Source: Gonocerus acuteangulatus
Lineage: Eukaryota; Arthropoda; Insecta; Hemiptera; Coreidae
Assembly (NCBI GenBank): GCA_946811695.1
Contig: OX328124.1
Location: forward strand, 28,700,148-28,764,147
Length of the DNA: 64,000 nt
Reading direction: 5' to 3'
The notes beneath the pieces were generated by a model that was given only the letters and a program-made list of their open reading frames with translations, ran no database searches and was not told the origin of the DNA. Shown here piece after piece: positions 55,981 through 64,000 of this stretch (positions are counted from its first letter, which is position 1; each line of letters begins with the position of its first letter). The position numbers and the translations under genes are program-made.

Positions 55981-58463
55981 ACGTATTTTAAGCACTCATA
56001 AATTCCATAAATTCCTTAATTTAATTGAGGAAGTTTATCAAGCCTGATATAATCACTTTTGGGTTAATACGGGTGGTCTATACCGAGTCCTTTGTTTGTA
56101 AACACAAAGAGCTTTCAGAGTAACGGTAAAGGTCAGTAAAAGTATATGACTTTACCTGGAACCAGACCCTGCATACAGAGAATTACAATACGAGACCTTC
56201 TCATACATTCTTTCACACCTTAGATCTGTTTATATTGTTAGCGTGTTCGTTAACCAGCAAAATCCGCCCAATGTAAGATGACGTTTGGGGCGAAATTCAC
56301 GCAAAAAAAAATCGCAACATCGCTTACATTTTTGAGTTCATATGCTTTTAAGTACTCGTTTTGTAGGCTTCTTGGCCAAGGAAAACGAATGAAACCATTT
56401 TTAAGGCGATAGCTTTAACCGTTTTCGAGAAAATTGGGAACATAGTTGCTGAATAACGTTTTTGGTTTTGGTACATAAAATCATGGGATTCAGTTGAAAC
56501 ATTTTTTGCATGTTCAAATTTTATCAAAACTAATTTCTTAAACTTTTGGTTACGTTTGGAGTTAAGGAAGGGTTAGAATAAAATATTTCATGAACAGACA
56601 TGAAAAGTTTTGGGAACTTCGTATATTTTCATTAATATCTCGAACACGGTTGGGAAATTTTCATAAGTGGATAGAAACTATTTGAAAGCTTTCTAAATTC
56701 TCTACAGAAAAGATTCTGAAACAAGTTTTGATTAGGTGATGTCAGTCGAAGAAATAAGTGCTTAAAACTTCAAATACTTCTGTTTAGTTCTTATGAACGG
56801 GTGTTTGTCGTTCTTTTTGTAATTTTTGTCTCTTTCCCTTAGTTTTTTATTGATTTTTATTTTTGTAATTTCTTATGTTAGGAAAATGTATTTGTGTGTA
56901 AAACAGGATAGGTAAAATGAGACCATTTTTCTATTGCTAGAAATAATGAAAAGTTTTGGGAACTTCGTATAATTTCTTAATATCTCGAAAACGGTTGAAA
57001 ATCATGGGAAGCGAAAGGTTACCATTCGAAAGTTTACTAAATGCTCTACAAAAAATGTTCTGACGAAAGTTTTAATTAGGCAATGTCAATCGGAGAAATA
57101 AGCGCTTAAAACATTAAAGTAATTGATTTCGTTTATTCGAACGGTTTTTTTTTTGTCTGTTTTTATTCCTTATTTTTTCTTAATTGCTTATAGTTGGATA
57201 ATGTATTTTACAATAAAACTGGTTAAGTAAAATAACAAAACAATTTATTGTTAGAAATATAGATTTCCTAGATTCCAAGACCTTGTAACTAGCGGGACCC
57301 TTTCTAGTGTTGACCGACCCTTCCAGGTAATATCGTAAATCAAGACCTTTCAAGACTGGTGGAACCAAAATAATAACTGCTTCTATTTTAATCTTCAGGT
57401 GATTCGCCAAAGTTGCGAAGCCTTATCAATAAATAAATATTTTAATCTTTCCAAATTAGACTAGGGATAAGAACGGAACCGCGCTAAGATGATGCAGTTC
57501 CTGCGAGTCGGACTTTTTGAGTTCATATGCTTGTAAGTACTCTTACGTTTTTTGAGTTTTATAGGCTTCTTGGGCTAGTAAATCGAATGAAACCACTTTT
57601 AAGGCGATAGCTTAAACCGTTTCTGAGAAAATCGGGAAAAAAGTTGTTAAATCAAGTTTTTGGTTTTGTTACTTAGAAACATGGGATTCAATTGAAACAT
57701 TTTTTGCATGTTTGAATTTCATCAAAACTAACATTTTTAACTTTTGGTTACGTTTGGAGTTAAGGAAGGGTTACAATAAAATATTTTATGAACAGACATG
57801 AAAAGTTTTGGGAACTTTGTATAATTTTATTAATATCTCGAACACGGTTGGGAAATCGTGATAAGAGGATAGAAATTATTTGAAAGCTTTATAATTTCTC
57901 TACAAAAAAGATTCTGAAACAATTTTTGATTAGGTGATGTCAATCGGAGAAATGCTTAAACTTTGAAGTAATTAATTTCGTTTATTCGAACGGTTCTTTT
58001 TGTCTGTTTTTGTTCCTTGTTATTTTCTAATTGCTTACAGTTGGATAATGTATTTGACAAAAAAACAGATTAGGCAAAATACGAAAACCAATTCATTGTT
58101 AGAAATATAGCTTGCCAAGAGAAAGAGATCCGATGACGTCTTTTGAATATTTTCAATTGCCTTCATGCTGTTGTTTTTTTTTATTTTATTTTTTAATTGA
58201 TTTTATTTGTAGAATTATTACTATGGTAAAAGAACACAGGAATATGTGAAAATTTTTGATATTTTCCAATTCATTGAAACGTATGAAATGAAGTATCGGT
58301 AGAAGAGGATTCTAGGGTCTGGCGGACCCGAACGGGTAAAGTCATAAAGCCCTTTGAACGAAGGCAGAGGAAAATATTATCTGTTTCTATTCCAAGCTTT
58401 TCATATGACAATAGGGATATGAACAGGAACTGCGCTAAGATGATGCAGTTCCTGCGAGTCAGA

Positions 58464-58924
58464 CTTTTTCAATATAATCATGATGCTCTCAAAATCGAAG
58501 ATGATGCAGTTTATTTGAGCAGAATCCACCCGCTTACAATTTAAAAGTGGGAACGAATTTGAGATGGGGTTCTTGAAAACGTGACGACAGCAGCATAATT
58601 GTATAGTCTTTGTCGTGATATCATCATTTCAGAGATACTTAAAAAATGACACGCCGTGAATGATCACGGTTTCATGAAGCTTTTAGCTCTCTGCCTGGCT
58701 TTTCAGCGGCACACCAAATCCCTCTTCAACCTCTTAGGACTACTTTAGACCCATTAGGATTTTCTGTCTTCTGGCTGTTCAAAATTCTTTCTTTTCCTCA
58801 AATTCTAACGCAGATCTGCTTATGATCTCTTCGCGTTCTCTCGCTCTTTATCTGCCTATCCCTAAATGTCGACCTCTAAATCTACGGGAGCATAGAACAT
58901 GGCACTGCACATATTGGCGGGAGG
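58464..58924. other. Unassigned DNA
   Basis: Nothing recognised. Confidence 0.4.
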
Positions 58925-58936
58925 CCCAACATTGTT

Positions 58937-59111
58937 TTTTTTTTCATTAGGTCCGGCGGTCATTAGCGCCGACATCCAGGGTGCAGCGAGGAATTTTACC
59001 AGCGAGCCGTGGGATGATAAAATTCCTGCCGGAGGTTGGGAATCGAACCCACCATCTCCCGCTTATGAATCCAAGGCGCTAGCCATTAGACCACGGGAGA
59101 CCCCCCCCCCA
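58937..59111 (-). mobile_element. SINE-1 copy with exact target duplication
   Basis: Reversed copy: T tract, GCGCCGACATCCAGGGTGCA, box B complement GGGAATCGAACCC and box A complement CCATTAGACCA. The 12-bp duplication CCCAACATTGTT lies at 58925-58936 and 59112-59123. A C run sits at its 5' edge. Confidence 0.9.
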
Positions 59112-59123
59112 CCCAACATTGTT

Positions 59124-59808
59124 GTAAAGATTTTTGAATTATTGTGTCCACTTCTTCCAGAAACGTGGAACGTAATTTGATTAATGGTGCCGTTTGCAGC
59201 GGATTGTATATTACGTTTAGTATGTTTAATTTATGATCTGCCCTCAGTAGGTTAGACGTAGCTAGAGCAAGGAATTGTCGTTGATTATTTGCTCATTAGC
59301 TCATATTCTGGCAAGTTGTTGTGGTTTACCAAACACAATCACTGATACAACTCTTCAAAAAATGCTTCCAGTCTTCCAACTGCCACAAAATGTTACCAAC
59401 TATTTAGCCGTATTTCCCTGTGAGATGAGAAAAAGGTAAAAATAGTTGTACCCCACCGCCATTTACGAAAAAATTGCAAAAGTCTAGGTGTCATGCGTGA
59501 CACTTTGCCAGAATAAGGGTCAGATAAAGTACAACCTAGGTATTTTATTTTTTCTCCCACGCCGATGGATCAAGTTCATCAATAATCTCGGTACATAATC
59601 TTCTTTTTCGGAGGATGGCTTTTTCTATGACGGTAGCTGTACTTTTTTGGGGTTTATATACAGGCTGATTACCAAGAACATTCGTATTATAGTGTTTAGG
59701 ATGTAGGATGCAAATTTATTTGGGCGAGTAACTGCGAGGTTTTTACTCCCTAGAATTTATTTACGTATGTTTTACATTTGTCGACAAATATTATTAATTT
59801 ATGAGAGT
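59124..59808. other. Unassigned DNA
   Basis: Nothing recognised. It may contain the 3' tail of the LINE to its right. Confidence 0.4.
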
Positions 59809-60110
59809 TTAAAGAAGTTTATATATACCACAGATTTTTAAGAAGTCAATAGCATGCTGACAATTTTTAAGAGCCTTTGATAGATTCCGAGGTATATTTA
59901 TCTGTCTAAATCTTGTTTCATGTACCGGGCATTCCTCTATTATATGGCTTATCGTTAAAGGCTCTATGGTTCACATAGAGGTGGAGGTTCTCTTTAAATT
60001 ATATTGTTTATAACCTGCTCTGCTGCTGACACGCTGCATGCTGTTACGGATTGACCGTTAGCCAATCTTGTGAATACGACATTTTCAGCATTGTCTTGCA
60101 AATTATAGCT
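59809..60110 (-). pseudogene. LINE ORF2 C-terminal remnant
   Basis: Minus-strand pieces in two frames: ENVVFTRLANGQSVT (about 60060), REPPPLCEP (about 59985), then PLTISHIIEECPVHETRFRQ and DFLKICG to TAA 59809-59811. The order (TRL..G....T, P.C..C, HI...CP) is that of the C-terminus of Jockey/R1-type LINEs. Stops and shifts make it non-functional. Confidence 0.75.
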
Positions 60111-60848
60111 TAATTCGTTGGAAAACCCTGGTTCATATCAACAGACCGAAGTTTCCATGTGTCGGCATTTAAAGCCATCATAAATCTTAAAACACTTTAT
60201 TGCATAACTTAGAATTCAATGTTATAATGCATGGCAAATTACAAATTACAAACTCGGCTCTATTCTCGATCTCTGAAATCTTAAGGCTTTTAATGTCAAC
60301 GAAACCTATAGTAAGAGCAGAAAAATCAACACTCTTGTTGTTTGTCACATGCACCATTGTAAATGTAAAGTTCCAAAATAAATGATTCTTTGCCAACCTT
60401 GATAACCGGTGTACCTAACCATTAGAAAAAAAAACTATAAATCCGACTTGGGACTTATGTGGGCGGTATTTATAGTTTGAAGGTTCATTTTGATTTACAC
60501 AGCTGATTGCATGCAGTAAACTTGAGAGTTTTATCGAGCCTACACAAACAATCCAGTTTCTAATGAAGAACGCTTCAAAAGACTCGATAACGCCCACAAA
60601 CACATCACTTTACTCATTGACAACCCATTTTATATCAGTTACCCGTTCCCCTTGTTTCTTCATTGTAATCTATAAATTATGGTATAAATTATAGTTTACA
60701 TTTTACCTTCAATAACATGATCAAAGTCTTTTATTTTTCAAATCTTTATTTTTTCAGGAAAAAAACCTCCTTTCAAGGTAGGTCTTTGAACCCAGATCCT
60801 CATGTTTTACGCTTATTATAAAATAGGGAGTAGGTTCGCCCAATGCTT
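60111..60848. other. Unassigned DNA
   Basis: Nothing recognised. The reading frames at 60187-60603 show no features. Confidence 0.4.
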
Positions 60849-60986
60849 TTAGCGCGGTTCCTCCCTCCCCCATAGGGAGGAACCCCGCTTAAAGGGTTGA
60901 TACAATGAAATAATCCGGAAGTGCCGACTAGAAAATTTCGCGTTTCAGAACCCCTAGAGACCGAAAATAACGGTGGTTCAAATTTG

Positions 60987-61073
<87 letters not shown>

Positions 61074-62090
61074 CTGTTCGCTCATTTCTGGCTTCCCTGA
61101 TGGTCCGATTTTGATGAAATTTGGTACAAAAATCCCTCGTCCAATTTGAAAGGTCGAGTTCGTTAACCAGCAAAATCCGCCCACTGGAAGATGGCGTTTG
61201 GGGCGAAAGTCGCGCAGAAAAAATCGTAACGCTTACGTTTTTGAGTTCATAAGCTTGTAAGTAATCTTTTTATAGGCTTCTTGGGCTAGAAAAACGAATG
61301 AAACCATTTTCAAGGCGATAGCTTTAACCGTTGTCGAGAAAATTGGAAAAATAGTTTTTGAATTCCGTTTTTGGTTTGGGTACTTAGAATCACGGGATTC
61401 AGTTGAAACATTATCTGCATGTTCTAACTTCATTAAAACTAATATGTTGAAAGTTATGTAACGTTTGGAGTTAAGGAAGGGTTAGAATAAAATATTTTAT
61501 GAACAGACGTGAAAAGTTTTGGTAACTTTGTACACTTTCCTTAATATCTCGAAAAAGGTTGAGAATCTTGGGAAACGGAAGATGACCATTAGAAAGGTCA
61601 CTAAATTCTCAACAAAAATGGTTCTAAAGAAAGTTTTGATTAGGCGATGTCAATCGGAGAAATAAGTGCATAAATCTTTAAAGTAATTGATTTCGCTTAT
61701 TCGAACTGTTCTTTTTCTCCTTGATTTTGGTACTTAGAATTATGGGATTCAGTTGAAACATTTTCTGCATGTTCTACATTCATTAAAATTAATATGATGA
61801 AATTTTTGTTACGTTTGGAGTTTAGGAAGGGTTAGAATAAAATATTTTATTAACAGACATAAAAAGTTTTGGTAACTTTGTATACTTTCCTTAATATCTC
61901 GAAAAGGTTGAGAATCTTGGGAAACGGAAGATGACCATTAGAAAGCTCACTAAACGCTCTACAAAAATGGTTCTGATGAAAGTTTTGATTTGGCGATGTC
62001 AATCGGAGAAATAAGTGCTTAAAACTTTAAAGTAATTGATTTCGCTTATTCGAACTGTTCTTTTTGTCTGTTTTATTCCTTGTTATTTTT
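60849..62090 (-). mobile_element. Hel-A family element, 5' end missing
   Basis: Reversed terminus TTAGCGCGGTTCCTCCC with hairpin, (TA)n (60986-61069), then the full internal order. A segment of about 350 bp is repeated (about 61390-61740 and 61740-62060). It fades after TTCTTTTTGTCTGTTTTATT without the TCCGAC terminus. Confidence 0.7.
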
Positions 62091-62502
62091 AAATTTTTAC
62101 TCTAAGAACTGCTGTTGATTTGAATGGCTCAGAGAATTATTAATTTAATTATCAAATCTTTATTTTTTGAATGTAAGTACACAGAGCCACCCGCTTGGAG
62201 TCTCCTAGGCTCACTACAGGTGTTATTGTATTTACATATTTTTTTCTGACTCTTAAATCGTAATTGATGATAAAATTCTGCACGTTTTAAGTGATTTTAA
62301 AGCTTTTAAACAGGTTTTTATTTTACATATTTTGTCAAAAATCTATATATTTACATATTCTGCCATAAATACATATTTGTGCTACACATTGTGATTTTTG
62401 ATTTTATTTTGTAATGGAAAAAAATAAAGAGGAAACCAAGAAAGAAGGTAATGCTTTATCCATTGAGTCTAGATCACTGTATTTTTTCTAATTCTAAGAA
62501 GC
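62091..62502. other. Unassigned AT-rich DNA
   Basis: Nothing recognised. Confidence 0.4.
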
Positions 62503-63086
62503 AAAGGTGTCTGGAAGCCATTATTGATTAACAATTATATTATTCCTTTAATCAACTCTCAAAAACTAGTGGAAGAAAGGTGTCTGGAAGCCATTATTGA
62601 TTAACAATTATATTATTCCTTTAATCAACTCTCAAAAACTAGTGGAAGAAAGGTGTCTGGAAGCCATTATTGATTAACAATTATATTATTCCTTTAATCA
62701 ACTCTCAAAAACTAGTGGAAGAAAGGTGTCTGGAAGCCATTATTGATTAACAATTATATTATTCCTTTAATCAACTCTCAAAAACTAGTGGAAGAAAGGT
62801 GTCTGGAAGCCATTATTGATTAACAATTATATTATTCCTTTAATCAACTCTCAAAAACTAGTGGAAGAAAGGTGTCTGGAAGCCATTATTGATTAACAAT
62901 TATATTATTCCTTTAATCAACTCTCAAAAACTAGTGGAAGAAAGGTGTCTGGAAGCCATTATTGATTAACAATTATATTATTCCTTTAATCAACTCTCAA
63001 AAACTAGTGGAAGAAAGGTGTCTGGAAGCCATTATTGATTAACAATTATATTATTCCTTTAATCAATTCTCAAAAACTAGTGGATG
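62503..63086. repeat. 73-bp tandem repeat, 8 copies, highly uniform
   Basis: The unit starts AAAGGTGTCTGGAAGCCATT and ends AAAACTAGTGGAAG, with starts at 62503, 62576 and so on every 73 bp. Units are identical by eye apart from one C-to-T change in the last. No unique spacers, so it is not CRISPR-like. Confidence 0.95.
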
Positions 63087-63374
63087 AATCATTTCGATAT
63101 TATTTTCCAAACTCGAGATGTAAAATAATGAATTTTGAACCTATTTTATTTCTTAGCTCCTAAAGTGCATTGGACGAAACGCTCGGACACGTGTCGACAA
63201 TTTTTCAATGCAAAATCACTAGAAAAAATGGGTCTGATCGGTGATCCCATCTCTGTATCAGACCGGCGTCATTTCACGTGTGATAATTAAAAAAAGAATT
63301 TTGTTGCAAACAATTTTCCAATGATGCTCATCTATAGAAACTTATTTTTTCTCTTTTAAAAAGAGTTCCTAATT

Positions 63375-64000
63375 TTAGCACTTTCCTCCGAAGGAAAGTA
63401 GCTATTGAGGTTGGACTCATGACGGAATTTTTGAAAAATTTTTGAAAAAGTATATTTCGACGAAACTCGGTATTCGTAGTGGTAATCTACAGGTAAATAT
63501 GTGTTGTAAAAAGAAACTAAATCGGTTCATTAGAAGGGGGGGGGTTTACTCCTGACCCAAATTCCTAATATACTCATACCGGTCGTAATTTCTGCTGTAT
63601 TGTAACGAAACGCTGTATACGTCCTGGGTAACTCATGAGAAAGAAGTGTTGTAAAAATGAGCTGAATCGGTCAATCGGAAAGCGGGGGTTTAATTTGTAA
63701 TATATTTGAATAGAAAAGCCGGCAGACGTAGGTTCACAAAGCCGCCGCAAGGAGCGCTTTCTACCACTAGAGTGACTGTATCCTGTTCCTGCGTTAGATC
63801 AAAATACGATAATATAAGGATTTTTGTATTTATTACGTAGTGTAGTAGGTACCACGTGTAAACATAACTCTGGATGCAAATTAATAATTGATCAGTTACT
63901 CATTACAAAATGAGAACTATTCACGTTTTTATTTTATTTATGTAGGATATTTTAAGCAAATTGTTCTGGAAAGCAGTCTACACTACCCAAATTCTGAGGA
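63375..64000 (-). mobile_element. Hel-B family element, runs off the window
   Basis: Left end TTAGCACTTTCCTCCGAAGG with the hairpin partner GGAAAG, then reversed Hel-B order (AGTAGCTATTGAGGTTGGAC, GGGGGGGTTTACTCCTGACC, GCGCTTTCTACCACTAGAGT). It matches 1452-2546 closely but lacks that copy's TA block and one internal repeat. The 5' end lies beyond base 64000. Confidence 0.7.

Larger units (their letters stand above)
54056..57512 (-). mobile_element. Hel-A element, long form (3457 bp), nested insertion
   Basis: Inserted in the T run of the host Hel-A. The left end is TTAGCGCGGTTCCTCCC with hairpin. The right end is GGAACCGCGCTAAGATGATG, then CAGTTCCTGCGAGTCGGA. It is 2.1 kb longer than the common form. 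The Hel-A middle region occurs twice (about 54290-55000 and 56240-57512), with about 1.2 kb between that is not seen elsewhere in the window. That segment holds a degenerate sense-strand reading frame (55567-55980). Confidence 0.75.
53656..58463 (-). mobile_element. Hel-A host copy, split by a nested Hel-A
   Basis: The 3' part (53656-54055) has the reversed terminus TTAGCGCGGTTCCTCCC, hairpin, (TA)n and internal segment up to CGCTTACGTTTT. The 5' part resumes at 57513 with TTTTGAGTTCATATGCTTGT, exactly the sequence that follows in uninterrupted copies, and ends at 58463 with CTGCGAGTCAGA. Together the parts make 1351 bp, the same as the full-length copy at 14831-16180. Confidence 0.75.

Noticed and set aside
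62503..63086. Possible CRISPR-like array
   Set aside because: The units are contiguous with no unique spacers, and the genome is eukaryotic. The same applies to the 37-, 46-, 48- and 57-bp arrays.

Overview
The window looks like repeat-rich, AT-rich intergenic DNA from an arthropod nuclear genome, most likely an insect. The evidence is a chemoreceptor family with eukaryotic splice donors, tRNA-derived SINEs, LINEs, a Penelope-like element, hAT/Merlin/Tc1-mariner/piggyBac-type DNA elements, a 5S-rRNA-derived sequence, long (TA)n tracts and satellite arrays. There is no operon structure, and almost no long reading frame that is not a transposon remnant or a repeat artefact. The species cannot be named from the sequence alone.

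Host genes: the only convincing host-gene material is a dispersed cluster of insect gustatory-receptor-like (7tm_7-type) sequences, all on the minus strand. Pieces lie at 2967-3733, 5866-6060, 12982-13475, 16229-17089 and 19449-20794. Only 16229-17089 keeps an open exon (287 codons ending at a phase-0 GTGAGT donor). The others carry frameshifts, stops, truncations or a transposon. The last transmembrane exon was not found for any copy, so the cluster looks largely or wholly dead.

Mobile elements dominate. Two related families, here called Hel-A and Hel-B, share an unusual design: a 5' end reading TCCG.C.CGCAGG, a short inverted repeat just inside both ends, a (TA)n block, and a 3' hairpin followed by GCTAA. 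This is the layout of non-autonomous Helentrons (HINE/DINE-like). About 15 copies or fragments are spread over the window. One 3457-bp Hel-A sits precisely inside another (54056-57512 inside 53656-58463), which defines the element ends. A Helitron-helicase C-terminal remnant lies at 21698-21868. There are two SINE families (SINE-1: 23426, 49960, 58937; SINE-2: 24156, 44421, 44911), most with visible target-site duplications. LINE 3' ends lie at 4073, 13604, 26300, 32701, 34493, 53266 and 59809. hAT-type elements with 8-bp duplications lie at 8928, 21076, 27932, 41027 and 51921. Other elements are a Merlin element (12430), a TTAA/piggyBac-type element (9806), Tc1/mariner remnants (25310, 35233, 50963) and a Penelope-like insertion with two hammerhead-ribozyme motifs (20243-20731) inside one receptor copy.

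Tandem DNA: the largest block is 28846-32650, ten copies of a 45-bp unit running straight into twenty copies of a 170-bp unit that begins with the same 45 bp, and showing a 510-bp (three-monomer) duplication. Smaller arrays have units of 37, about 92, 46, 48, 57 and 73 bp. I saw no classical self-contained new system such as a defence island or biosynthetic cluster. The most interesting material is the Hel-A/Hel-B architecture with its nested insertion, the ribozyme-bearing Penelope fragment, and the layered satellite.
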